Position numbers and translations under genes: made by a program. Shown here piece by piece: positions 26,634 through 34,714 of a DNA stretch of 42,919 nucleotides. The stretch covers positions 1 through 42,919 of the forward strand of contig CALUIQ010000049.1 of NCBI GenBank assembly GCA_944320735.1, read 5' to 3'. The notes beneath the pieces were generated by a model. That model made no database searches, had not been told where the DNA came from, and saw nothing but the letters and a program-made list of their open reading frames with translations. This stretch comes from an uncultured Bacteroides sp. Its GTDB lineage: Bacteria > Bacteroidota > Bacteroidia > Bacteroidales > Bacteroidaceae. Numbering within the stretch: the first letter of the stretch is position 1; every line of letters begins with the position of its first letter.

Positions 26634-26720
26634 TTAAATGACAATATTTATCGGGCTGCGCTATGTGGGCAAATTATTCATCCGCAGATGAAAAATGAAC
26701 ACACAGCTAAATTCCCATTT
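26634..26720 (-). mobile_element. Short palindromic element upstream of the HAD gene (copy C)
   Basis: The end near the HAD gene reads TTAAATGACAATATTTATC (26634-26652). The far end on the minus strand reads AAATGGGAATTTAGCTGTG, within 26700-26720. Inside is only one arm of the CGCAGAT-type stem (TCATCCGCAGATGAAAAATG near 26688). It looks like a shortened relative of copy B, with the same GGGCTG next to the gene-proximal end. The gene-proximal end is 2 bases from the HAD start codon. Confidence 0.6.
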
Positions 26721-26799
26721 CTCCGCGCAAAGTTCAGAAAAGTTTAGCAATGTTGCAAATGGGAGGTGTGAACTTCTCATTAAATCATGACAGGTTTGT

Positions 26800-26830
26800 T
26801 TTGTACTGCGCTCAGTTTGCATTACCTTTG
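26800..26830 (+). promoter_or_regulatory. Promoter for the SpoU methyltransferase gene
   Basis: TTTG at 26800-26803 and TACCTTTG at 26823-26830 are 19 bases apart. This supports a start at 26852 rather than at an earlier in-frame ATG. Confidence 0.75.
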
Positions 26831-26851
26831 TATTCAAAAGCAAAAATACCT

Positions 26852-27616
26852 ATGGCGATTAGTAAGAACAAAATAAAGTATATCCGCTCATTGGAGTTGA
26901 AGAAGAACCGCAAGGCGGAACATGTATTCCTGGCGGAAGGTCCCAAACTGGTAGGCGACTTGTTGGGGCATTTCCCGTGCCGCTTCTTGGCGGGAACCGC
27001 CGAATGGCTTTCGTCCGTCCCGGCTGTTCAGGCTGAGGAAGTGACGGAGGTCACGGAGGAGGAACTGGCACGCGTTAGCCTGCTTAAGACCCCCCAACAA
27101 GTATTGGCCGTGTTCGAGCAACGGGATGAAGTCATCAATCCCGCTATCCTCTCCCACTCTCTTTGCCTGGCCTTGGACGGCGTGCAAGACCCCGGCAACT
27201 TGGGAACCATCGTCCGGCTGGCCGACTGGTTCGGCATCGAACACATCTTTTGCTCGCCCGACACCGTGGATGTCTACAATCCCAAGGCCATACAAGCCAC
27301 TATGGGAGGCATAGCCCGCGTGAGGTTGCACTACACGTCCCTTACCAGACTGATAACAGATTTGGACAAAGGCATCCCCGTGTACGGCACGTTTCTCGAC
27401 GGGAAAGATATGTACACACAGCCTTTGTCGGCCAACGGCCTGATTGTGATGGGCAACGAAGGAAAAGGAGTCAGTGCGGAAGTAAGCGCACTCATCAACC
27501 GCAGGCTCTACATCCCCAATTATCCCGCGGGACGCGACACGTCCGAGTCGCTCAACGTGGCCATCGCTACCGCAATTGTGTGTGCCGAGTTCCGCCGACA
27601 GGCTTCATACCGATGA
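26852..27616 (+). CDS. SpoU/TrmH-family RNA 2'-O-methyltransferase
   Basis: The 254-residue protein starts MAISKNKIKYIRSLELKKNRK, a substrate-binding N-terminal domain (about 1-90). The SpoU domain follows with its three motifs: LDGVQDPGNLGTIVRLADWF, IVMGNEGKGVS and YPAGRDTSESLNVAIATAI, which form the knotted SAM-binding site. It methylates a ribose 2'-OH in rRNA or tRNA; the exact site is not evident. The last 50 bases overlap the convergent small gene at 27567-27896. Confidence 0.92.
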   Translation: MAISKNKIKYIRSLELKKNRKAEHVFLAEGPKLVGDLLGHFPCRFLAGTAEWLSSVPAVQAEEVTEVTEEELARVSLLKTPQQVLAVFEQRDEVINPAILSHSLCLALDGVQDPGNLGTIVRLADWFGIEHIFCSPDTVDVYNPKAIQATMGGIARVRLHYTSLTRLITDLDKGIPVYGTFLDGKDMYTQPLSANGLIVMGNEGKGVSAEVSALINRRLYIPNYPAGRDTSESLNVAIATAIVCAEFRRQASYR

Positions 27617-27896
27617 AATCAAAAGGATAGCATAAATAAGGAGTAAGGGTAGGAAGCAAGGCCAAGACTTCCTGCGGGACTTCTTCCAGCAGGACCGGGG
27701 CATCGAACAGCCTGTCATCGACCCGCACGCCCGCTGGCACCAAGACAATGACTCCGGGCAGCCACTCGGTATTCTCCACTTCTTCGGTCATAGGGAACAA
27801 GCGGGCAATCTGCCCTCCGCCGCGCATCTCTACCACATATCGCTTCAAGAAGCCACGTCCGGGCAGACAGACGTAATGGGAGGCGAAACGTTTCAT
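27567..27896 (-). CDS. Conserved hypothetical protein downstream of the DUF4296 gene
   Basis: The 109-residue protein begins MKRFASHYVCLPGRGFLKRYVVEM and contains IARLFPMTEEVENTEWLPGVI, which I recall from a conserved small Bacteroides protein in this gene order. It has no signal peptide or membrane helix. Its ATG lies one base after the DUF4296 stop, so it is the last gene of the ileS-side cluster and probably translationally coupled. Its C-terminal 50 bases overlap the convergent SpoU gene. Function unknown. Confidence 0.82.
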   Translation of the reverse strand: MKRFASHYVCLPGRGFLKRYVVEMRGGGQIARLFPMTEEVENTEWLPGVIVLVPAGVRVDDRLFDAPVLLEEVPQEVLALLPTLTPYLCYPFDFIGMKPVGGTRHTQLR

Positions 27897-27897
27897 C

Positions 27898-28953
27898 TCA
27901 CTCGTCTACCTTACGGAGTTTGACGTTCTGTTTCAAACGGGTGGCCGGCTGCGGAGCATTAACTTGTCGTTTGCGGGGTTCCGTCCCCTTTTTGCGTGTC
28001 TGCTCTTGAGTTCCTTGCGAACGGCGCATTTCCGAAGGACTAAGACGGCGCGGTTCTTCCTTTTTCGGTTCTTCCACCGCTTCTGTCTTGACGGGCTTTG
28101 CCTGTTGTTCCACCTCTTTAGACTTATCTTTGGCGAGGGTGTCGGTCGCCAACGAATCCTGTGCCAACGCCAACGAGTCTACGCCACGGGCGTGATAACG
28201 CATCAACGAAATGCCATCCAGCACAAGCGGCCCTACACTGTCCGGACGAGGATAATAAACAAAGCCGCTCACCTCCTTGATGTCGCCCAACGTGTCGCTC
28301 GTCAGCGTCAACATCTGCCGACCTTCCTCACGCACCTGCACATAGTCGCCTATCACGCTATCGTTGGCAAAACGCATCTGCAACGCCATAACCGGAGCGT
28401 GCAGGCTGTCGCACGTGTCAGCAGCCGCAAAAGTAAAACGGATACTCCAACGCAACGTGTCACGCGCCTTGAAGTTGGAGTCGGAAGGGAAAGTAAAAGT
28501 GACGCGGTTGTCCATCGCCATACCGGACAGCTGATAAATGGGCTGCCACGCCCAAATGTCCACACTATCCCCCGCAAGGGAAGTCAAAGGCTTGTGCTCG
28601 CGCAGAGCCACCAGCCATTCTACATTCGATTCTTCCGCACGCAGGCGGTCGGTCACTTTTCGATAGATTTCGCCCAACACATCCGGATGGCGCGAAAACC
28701 ACACCATAGAGGAATCAAACTGGGCTTCGGTGATGCCATGCTTCTGGTAAACATAGTCCACGTAGAGCACCCGCTTGTAGTTCTCACTCCGCTCCATTTG
28801 TTCGCCCATAGCCTTGGCTATGTGGTAATCGTACAGCACGTTTTCCATCACGGCATCACTCAACACCGTGTCGGGCCGCTCCACGTCACAGGCCGCCAAT
28901 GCGCCTATCAATGCCCCAAGGAATCCTATCCGCCAACGCCCGAACGCTTTCAT
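27898..28953 (-). CDS. DUF4296 domain lipoprotein
   Basis: The 351-residue protein starts with a lipoprotein signal, MKAFGRWRIGFLGALIGAL, and a lipobox cysteine (ALAAC, C24). The DUF4296 region follows (DAVMENVLYDYHIAKAMGEQ, about 33-52, up to about 120). The C-terminal third is rich in Lys, Glu, Pro and Arg and probably disordered. It should be an envelope lipoprotein of unknown function. Its ATG overlaps the lspA stop in ATGA, so it is coupled to the gene for the signal peptidase that would process it. Confidence 0.9.
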   Translation of the reverse strand: MKAFGRWRIGFLGALIGALAACDVERPDTVLSDAVMENVLYDYHIAKAMGEQMERSENYKRVLYVDYVYQKHGITEAQFDSSMVWFSRHPDVLGEIYRKVTDRLRAEESNVEWLVALREHKPLTSLAGDSVDIWAWQPIYQLSGMAMDNRVTFTFPSDSNFKARDTLRWSIRFTFAAADTCDSLHAPVMALQMRFANDSVIGDYVQVREEGRQMLTLTSDTLGDIKEVSGFVYYPRPDSVGPLVLDGISLMRYHARGVDSLALAQDSLATDTLAKDKSKEVEQQAKPVKTEAVEEPKKEEPRRLSPSEMRRSQGTQEQTRKKGTEPRKRQVNAPQPATRLKQNVKLRKVDE

Positions 28954-29627
28954 ACCTTTTTCTTGGTTACAGAATGGTAAGCCTCGCTCAACTCCTTGTT
29001 GTAGAACAGCAGCAGGGCGATGAACCCGCAACTGATGGCCGCGTCGGCAAAATTGAAAATGGGGCTGAAGAAGATAAAACGCTCCCCGCCTACCCACGGC
29101 ATCCAGTCGGGCCAATACGTATCAATTATGGGGAAGTAGAACATATCTACCACCTTCCCGTAAAACAAAGGCGCGTATCCACCGCCTTCGGGTAAGAACG
29201 AGGCCAACTGATAAGTAGTGCTTTCGTTGAACAACACCCCGTAGAACACACTGTCGATAATGTTGCCCATAGCCCCGGCTATAATGAGGGAAACGCACAC
29301 CAGGAAACCCGTCTTCAGGTTCTGGCGGACAAACTTGCACAAGAGCCATATCATCACCGCCACCGCCACAATGCGGAAAGAGGTCAGGAAGAATTTCCCC
29401 ATAATCTCCATGCCAAAAGCCATGCCGACGTTTTCGGTAAAGAACAGGTAGAACCACGTGGGAGGTTCGGCCTGAATGCCCAGCAGGTCGTACAACCAAC
29501 CGATGACGTTCACGCTCTCGTGCCAGTACATACCGGTCTTGACGGCTATTTTGATGATTTGGTCGACTACCAAGGTCGACAGGATGATTATGAAGGCCAT
29601 CCAGCCTTTTCGGGAAACGTTCTTCAT
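28950..29627 (-). CDS. lspA: Lipoprotein signal peptidase II
   Basis: LspA cleaves signal peptides of diacylated prolipoproteins in the inner membrane. The 225-residue protein has four membrane helices. Conserved motifs are TENVGMAFG (about 64-72), GNIID (121-125), GKVVDMFYF with the catalytic D161, and FNFADAAIS with the catalytic D195. It is longer than the usual 160-170 residues because extra residues (about 130-155 and 168-188) lie between the catalytic motifs, which I believe is common in Bacteroidetes. It overlaps the DUF4296 lipoprotein gene. Confidence 0.95.
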   Translation of the reverse strand: MKNVSRKGWMAFIIILSTLVVDQIIKIAVKTGMYWHESVNVIGWLYDLLGIQAEPPTWFYLFFTENVGMAFGMEIMGKFFLTSFRIVAVAVMIWLLCKFVRQNLKTGFLVCVSLIIAGAMGNIIDSVFYGVLFNESTTYQLASFLPEGGGYAPLFYGKVVDMFYFPIIDTYWPDWMPWVGGERFIFFSPIFNFADAAISCGFIALLLFYNKELSEAYHSVTKKKV

Positions 29628-29654
29628 TCTTTTATAGTCAAGTTTTATTCATTA

Positions 29655-29733
29655 GAACACAGAGACACAGAGGCACAGAGTTCTTCGCTATCTTAAAATT
29701 AAGAACCTCTGTGTCTCCGTGCCTCTGTGCTGC
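29655..29733. repeat. CACAGAG-type palindrome between the DksA-like gene and lspA
   Basis: Arms 29655-29685 and 29701-29733 are made of three CACAGAG-like words and their complement, closed by AGTTCTT/AAGAACC. It fills most of the 110-base gap between two genes of the same strand. If these genes are one operon, the hairpin lies in the message between them. It uses the same words as the palindromes at 174-397 and 6812-6949. Confidence 0.82.
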
Positions 29734-29737
29734 TATT

Positions 29738-30118
29738 TTACTTTTTACCACTGTTCTTCGCCTCGATGCTCAGCGTAGCGTGGGGCACGGCACGCAAGCG
29801 TTCTTTGGGAATCAGCTTGCCCGTCTCGCGGCAAATGCCGTACGTCTTGTTCTCTATACGCACCAAGGCTGCCTGCAAGCCTTGAATAAACTTCATCTGG
29901 CGTTGGGCCAAACGGGTCGTTTCTTCCTTGGACAACGTGTTGGCGCCTTCCTCCAGCACTTTATAGGTTGGCGACGTGTCGTCCACATCGTTTCCGTCAG
30001 CTCCTGTCAGGCTGGCCTTCAACATATCATAATCACGTTGGGCCAATTCTAACTTCTCCATAATGATGGCGCGGAATTCTTCCAATTCAGCATCCGAGTA
30101 TCTTGTCTTTTCTGCCAT
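29738..30118 (-). CDS. TraR/DksA-family protein with reduced zinc finger
   Basis: The 126-residue protein has the DksA-like coiled-coil N-terminal half (about 8-88, with DNDV-type acidic tip around GADGNDVDD at 39-47) and the C-terminal YGICRETGKLIPKERLRAVPHAT region (about 93-115). Only one cysteine of the four expected in the zinc finger remains. Many Bacteroidetes homologues share this reduced form, so it is not necessarily decay. By family it would bind RNA polymerase through the secondary channel. It sits 65 bases after ileS and upstream of lspA. Confidence 0.9.
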   Translation of the reverse strand: MAEKTRYSDAELEEFRAIIMEKLELAQRDYDMLKASLTGADGNDVDDTSPTYKVLEEGANTLSKEETTRLAQRQMKFIQGLQAALVRIENKTYGICRETGKLIPKERLRAVPHATLSIEAKNSGKK

Positions 30119-30183
30119 AACTATTAAATGTTTAGTATTGGTATTAAATATTAAGTTTCTTCAATCGTTCTTTCTTCCCCGTT

Positions 30184-33100
30184 TCAGTTCTTCGCCACAC
30201 GTATTTGCAAGGTGCAATCGTCCAGCTCTAAGGCTGTGCCGTCTTCCACCTGGTCGGCCAATGTGAGCGAGGTCGCCAAAACTTGGTTGCAAATATAGTC
30301 TTTATATTCGTTCACCGCATCATCCGTCTGCTTATTTTTGGATAATGTAATGCTAATTTTATCTGTTATCTCAAAACCGCTCGATTTGCGGATGTTCTGG
30401 ATGCGGTTCACCAGCTCGCGAGCCACTCCTTCACGGCGCAACTCTTCGGTGACGGTCACCTCCAACGCTACGGTCAGACGGCCTTCGTTGGCCACCAGCC
30501 AGCCCGGTATGTCCTCGCTGTAGATGTCCACGTCGCTTGCCTCGATAGTGGCTTGACCGCCGTCCATATCGAAAGTGTAGCTTCCGTTTTTCTCCAGCTC
30601 GGCAATGGCTTCCTGGCTCATACCGGCCACGAGAGCTGCCACGGCTTTCATCTGCTTGCCAAACTTGGGCCCCAGCTTCTTGAAGTCGCACTTCACTTTC
30701 TTCACCAATACGCCCGAAGCGCCGTCCACGAACTTCACTTCCTTCACGTTCACTTCGTTCATAATAAGCGACTTCACGGCTTCGATGTGGGCACGCTGCT
30801 CCTCGTCTACCACGGGTATCATAATGCACTGCAGCGGCTGGCGCACCTTGATATTCACCTTACGGCGCAGAGCCAGCACCATGGACGTGATGTCCTGGGC
30901 TATCTGCATACGGGCTTCCAGTTCGCTGTCCACCAACGTCTCGTCACACACGGGGAATTTGGCCAAATGGACGGATGACACGTGGTCGCGTCCCGTCACC
31001 TTTACCAAGTCCATATAGAGCATATCGGCATAGAAGGGGGCGATGGGTGCCATCAGCTTGGCCACGGTCTCCAGACAGGTGTACAGGGTTTGGAAGGCGG
31101 AGAGTTTGTCCTCCGTCATACCTCCGCCCCAGAAACGTTTGCGGTTCAGGCGGACGTACCAGTTGGAGAGGTTGTCGTTCACAAAGTCCGAAATCAGTCG
31201 GCCGGCCTTGGTCGGCTCGTAGTCGTTGTAGCAAGCGTCAACGTTCTTCACCAACGTGTTGAGCAACGACAGAATCCAGCGGTCAATCTCCGGACGCCGG
31301 GTCATAGGCACGTCGGCTTCCTTGTATTCAAAGCCGTCCACGTTGGCGTAGAGAGCGAAGAAAGAATAGGTGTTGTAAAGCGTGCCGAAGAACTTGCGGC
31401 GCACTTCCTCCACGCCTTCCACGTCGAACTTCAGGTTGTCCCAAGGCGAAGAGTTGGTTATCATATACCAGCGCAAGGGGTCGGAGCCATACTTTTCGAT
31501 GGTGGAGAAGGGGTCTACAGCGTTGCCCAGTCGCTTGGACATCTTGTTGCCGTTCTTGTCCAGCACCAGTCCGTTGGAGATGACGGCCTTGTAGGCCACG
31601 GAGTCGAACACCATCGTGGCGATGGCGTGCAGGGTGAAGAACCAACCGCGTGTCTGGTCCACGCCTTCGGCGATGAAGTCGGCGGGATATACCTGGCGGC
31701 TGTCCAACTGCTCTTTATTCTCGAACGGATAATGGATTTGCGCGTAAGGCATAGAACCGGAGTCGAACCATACGTCTATCAGGTCCGTTTCGCGCTTCAT
31801 CGGCTTGCCGTCCTCGGAGACGAGGATGATGTCGTCCACGTAGGGACGGTGCAACTCTATCTTGTCATAATTCGCTTTCGTATATACACCCGGCTGGAAG
31901 CCTTTCTTCTTGTAAGGATTGCCCGCCATAAAGCCGGCGGCGACAGATTTCTCTATCTCGGCGTAAAGTTCTTCCACCGACTCGATGCACTTCTCGCCCG
32001 TGCCGTCCTCGGTGCGCCAGATGGGCAGCGGCGTGCCCCAGTAGCGCGAGCGGCTCAGGTTCCAGTCGTTCAGGTTCTCCAACCACTTGCCGAAGCGTCC
32101 CGTACCCGTCGATTCGGGTTTCCAGTTGATGGTCTTGTTCAGTTCCATCATACGCTCCTTGCAGGCGGTGCTGCGGATGAACCAGCTGTCCAACGGATAG
32201 TAGAGCACAGGCTTGTCCGTGCGCCAGCAGTGCGGATAGTTGTGTACGTGCTTCTCCATCTTGAACGCCTGTCCGGCGGCCTTCATCTTCATACAGATGT
32301 ACACGTCCAGCGACTCGGCGGCTTGGGCGGCCTTTTCGTCATACTTGCCGTCTATGGTGAATTGCGGGTCGTAGGCGTTCTTCACCCAACGGCCTTCGTA
32401 TTCCTTATAGAGGTTCACGTCCACACATTCCTTCACGAAACGTTCGTCCAGCTCGTCCAGCAAGTAGAATTTGCCCGTCAGGTCTACCATAGGGCGTGTC
32501 TCTCCCTTCTTGTTGATCATAAACAGGGCGGGAATGCCTGCGGCTTTGGCCACAAAGGCGTCGTCCGCACCAAAAGTGGGCGCGATGTGTACGATACCCG
32601 TACCGTCCTCGGTGGTCACATAGTCACCCTGGATGACACGGAAAGCCTTGGCGGAAGCATCGTGCCAGTTGCCGTCGGCATCCGTCTCCACGGGCTTCAC
32701 CCACGGCATCAGCTGTTCGTACTCCATACCTACCAAATCAGGGCCTTTGTACTCGCCCACTACCTTGAAGGGGACGAGCTTGTCGCCCGGCTTGTAGTCT
32801 TCCAACGCCAAGCCTTCAGCCTTTTGGTTGAAGTGCGTGTAAAGTAACGCTTTGGCAAGGACAACGGTCATCTTCTCGCCCGTATAGGCGTTATAGGTCT
32901 GCACGGCCACATAGTCGAAACGCGGTCCCACGCAGAGGGCGGTGTTGCTGGGCAACGTCCAAGGCGTGGTGGTCCAAGCCAGGAAGTAGGGTGTGCCCCA
33001 CCCCGTCATTTCCGGTTTCGGGTTCTTTATCTTGAACTGAGCCACTACAGTCAGGTCTTTCACGTCACGGTAGCATCCCGGCTGGTTCAACTCGTGCGAG

Positions 33101-33672
33101 CTGAGTCCCGTGCCTGCGGCGGGCGAATAAGGTTGGATGGTGTAGCCCTTGTAGAGCAGTCCCTTCTTGTAGAGCTGCTTGAGCAACCACCACAAGGTTT
33201 CGATATAGCGGTTGTCGTACGTGATGTAGGGGTCTTTCATATCCACCCAGTAGCCCATGCGGTGCGTCAGGTCTTCCCATTCTTTGGTGAATTTCATCAC
33301 GTCCTTACGGCAGGCGGCGTTATAGTCGGCCACGGAGATAGTTTTGCCGATGTCTTCCTTGGTGATGCCCAGTGCCTTCTCCACGCCCAGCTCGACGGGC
33401 AGTCCGTGCGTGTCCCATCCCGCCTTGCGCTTCACTTGGAAGCCCTTCATCGTCTTGTAGCGGCAGAAGGTATCCTTGATGGTACGGGCCATGACGTGGT
33501 GAATGCCCGGCATACCGTTGGCCGAGGGAGGTCCTTCATAGAAAACGAAGGAAGGACATCCTTCACGTTCTGTCATACTCTTGGCGAAAACTTGGTTTTC
33601 GTCCCATTTCTTCAACACCTCTTTGTTGATTTCCGAAAGATTGAACTTCGAATATTCGGCAAATTTACCCAT
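30184..33672 (-). CDS. ileS: Isoleucyl-tRNA synthetase
   Basis: IleRS charges tRNA-Ile. I start at MGKFAEYSKFNLSEINK (33670-33672), giving 1162 residues; a longer frame to 33714 would add an unlikely lysine-rich leader. The class I signatures are present: the HIGH-like GIHH (56-59, in GMPGIHHVMART) and KMSKR in NGNKMSKRLGN. The editing domain lies between, and a tRNA-binding helical domain follows (about 750-950). The length and sequence resemble the longer eukaryote-like IleRS clade. The gene heads the minus-strand cluster with the DksA-like gene, lspA and DUF4296. Confidence 0.96.
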   Translation of the reverse strand: MGKFAEYSKFNLSEINKEVLKKWDENQVFAKSMTEREGCPSFVFYEGPPSANGMPGIHHVMARTIKDTFCRYKTMKGFQVKRKAGWDTHGLPVELGVEKALGITKEDIGKTISVADYNAACRKDVMKFTKEWEDLTHRMGYWVDMKDPYITYDNRYIETLWWLLKQLYKKGLLYKGYTIQPYSPAAGTGLSSHELNQPGCYRDVKDLTVVAQFKIKNPKPEMTGWGTPYFLAWTTTPWTLPSNTALCVGPRFDYVAVQTYNAYTGEKMTVVLAKALLYTHFNQKAEGLALEDYKPGDKLVPFKVVGEYKGPDLVGMEYEQLMPWVKPVETDADGNWHDASAKAFRVIQGDYVTTEDGTGIVHIAPTFGADDAFVAKAAGIPALFMINKKGETRPMVDLTGKFYLLDELDERFVKECVDVNLYKEYEGRWVKNAYDPQFTIDGKYDEKAAQAAESLDVYICMKMKAAGQAFKMEKHVHNYPHCWRTDKPVLYYPLDSWFIRSTACKERMMELNKTINWKPESTGTGRFGKWLENLNDWNLSRSRYWGTPLPIWRTEDGTGEKCIESVEELYAEIEKSVAAGFMAGNPYKKKGFQPGVYTKANYDKIELHRPYVDDIILVSEDGKPMKRETDLIDVWFDSGSMPYAQIHYPFENKEQLDSRQVYPADFIAEGVDQTRGWFFTLHAIATMVFDSVAYKAVISNGLVLDKNGNKMSKRLGNAVDPFSTIEKYGSDPLRWYMITNSSPWDNLKFDVEGVEEVRRKFFGTLYNTYSFFALYANVDGFEYKEADVPMTRRPEIDRWILSLLNTLVKNVDACYNDYEPTKAGRLISDFVNDNLSNWYVRLNRKRFWGGGMTEDKLSAFQTLYTCLETVAKLMAPIAPFYADMLYMDLVKVTGRDHVSSVHLAKFPVCDETLVDSELEARMQIAQDITSMVLALRRKVNIKVRQPLQCIMIPVVDEEQRAHIEAVKSLIMNEVNVKEVKFVDGASGVLVKKVKCDFKKLGPKFGKQMKAVAALVAGMSQEAIAELEKNGSYTFDMDGGQATIEASDVDIYSEDIPGWLVANEGRLTVALEVTVTEELRREGVARELVNRIQNIRKSSGFEITDKISITLSKNKQTDDAVNEYKDYICNQVLATSLTLADQVEDGTALELDDCTLQIRVAKN

Positions 33673-33772
33673 GGTTTCTATCTTCTGTTTTTTTACGATT
33701 CTACGTCTTTCCACGGAGGGTATTTCGGGGCTTCCTGTCCGTGCCCTTTACGACCGTCCGTTTTTCGGGGTG

Positions 33773-33780
33773 CAAAATTA
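33773..33780 (-). promoter_or_regulatory. -7 box for ileS
   Basis: On the minus strand the box reads TAATTTTG, about 100 bases before the start codon. The leader is longer than most in this window. I found no T-box or recognised riboswitch in it. Confidence 0.5.
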
Positions 33781-33839
33781 CAAAAAAGAAGCAAATCCCG
33801 CTTATTTTGAGAGAAAAAATAATAGCAATCACCCTCCCG

Positions 33840-33973
33840 TGACAGGTTGCCACCCGAAAAATCGACTTTCTCTATGCGCGCAGGAAAAACCGAGGGTGTT
33901 AAATTCGATTAACACTCAAAGATTTTCCTGCACGCGCATATGAAAAGTTGCATATAAGGGTACCAACCTGTCA
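33840..33973. mobile_element. 134-base palindromic element with terminal inverted repeats
   Basis: The ends are TGACAGGTTGCCACCC (33840-33855) and GGGTACCAACCTGTCA (33958-33973), which pair with one mismatch. An inner stem pairs ATGCGCGCAGGAAAA (33874-33888) with the complement at 33923-33939, and a central stem pairs GTGTTAA with TTAACAC (33896-33915). It encodes nothing and fits a MITE-like element. No target-site duplication is obvious. It lies upstream of ileS in the 600-base gap to the DUF6078-like gene, which otherwise holds the ileS promoter and element D. Confidence 0.65.
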
Positions 33974-34073
33974 TTTCTCTTGTTTTTCCTTTCATATTCC
34001 ATAAATTTTTCCTTACTTTGTAATCTCAATACCACCGAGAACATTTTATGGAAATGAATCAACAAAAACAGAC

Positions 34074-34260
34074 GATAAATGGGAATTTATGTGTGTGAAG
34101 CACATCATCATTTTTTAGACGCGGATTGAGCGGATTATGCGGATTATTAAAGGGGCTTCGCCCGAATTAATCATTCGTATGATTGAAGAATAAAAATAAA
34201 ATCCGCACAATCCGCTCAATCCGCGTCTAAAAAATCAAACAGATAAATTATCATTTAATG
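34074..34260 (+). mobile_element. Palindromic element upstream of the DUF6078-like gene (copy D)
   Basis: It begins GATAAATGGGAATTTATGTG (34074) and ends CAGATAAATTATCATTTAATG (34240-34260). The core stem is built of GCGGATT words (about 34112-34146 with 34196-34230). Its loop contains GGGGCTTCGCCC (34152-34163), shared in the opposite orientation with copy B. The right end lies 19 bases before the start codon at 34280, the same polarity as the other three copies. Confidence 0.65.
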
Positions 34261-34279
34261 AATTAAAAAACAAAAGCTT

Positions 34280-34714
34280 ATGCCTAAGAAAATATATCGG
34301 GAAATCCCGGAAAACTATCCTGTATGCCTACACGCCGACTGTCCCCGTGCCGCCACCTGCTTGCACCGGATAGCCTATGCGCCCCAACTGGAGAAAGCGG
34401 AATACCTGCGTATAATCAATCCCGACCGATGCGCCCCGGACGGGCAATGCCCTTACCACCGCGATTCGGCTCCCGTGACCTACGCCCGCGGCTTCACCAA
34501 CTTCCAAAGCCGGATGTATCCCGCACAGTACAAAAAGTTTATGAACACGCTTGTGCAAGCCTTCGGCCGCAATTCTTACTTTGAGCGCCGCCGGGGCGAC
34601 ACCGCCCTCTCGCCCAAAGAGCAAAGCTTGGTGCTGCAAGCCCTGCGGAAAGCCGGAGTGACAGACACGCCGCCCTTCGACCACTACGAAGAAAACATCA
34701 ACTGGTATGATTAG
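34280..34714 (+). CDS. DUF6078-like Bacteroides protein
   Basis: The 144-residue protein has a cysteine-containing N-terminal half: CLHADCPRAATCLHRIAY (16-33), RCAPDGQCPYHRD (50-62). Then come YARGFTNFQSRMYPAQYKKF and a C-terminal helical part with TALSPKEQSLVLQALRKAG. The CxxxxC..C and CxxxxxxC spacing suggests a small metal-binding region. I assign DUF6078 from recall of similar Bacteroides proteins, with moderate trust. It has no signal peptide. Element D lies just upstream and repeat array T2 begins right at its stop codon. Confidence 0.7.
   Translation: MPKKIYREIPENYPVCLHADCPRAATCLHRIAYAPQLEKAEYLRIINPDRCAPDGQCPYHRDSAPVTYARGFTNFQSRMYPAQYKKFMNTLVQAFGRNSYFERRRGDTALSPKEQSLVLQALRKAGVTDTPPFDHYEENINWYD

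Noticed and set aside
30982-32847. 621-codon open frame opposite ileS
   Set aside because: The minus strand encodes intact isoleucyl-tRNA synthetase; the plus-strand translation is rich in Val, His and Arg without motifs.
33673-33780. T-box or riboswitch in the ileS leader
   Set aside because: No T-box sequence or specifier-loop arrangement is visible, and T-boxes are not expected in Bacteroidetes.
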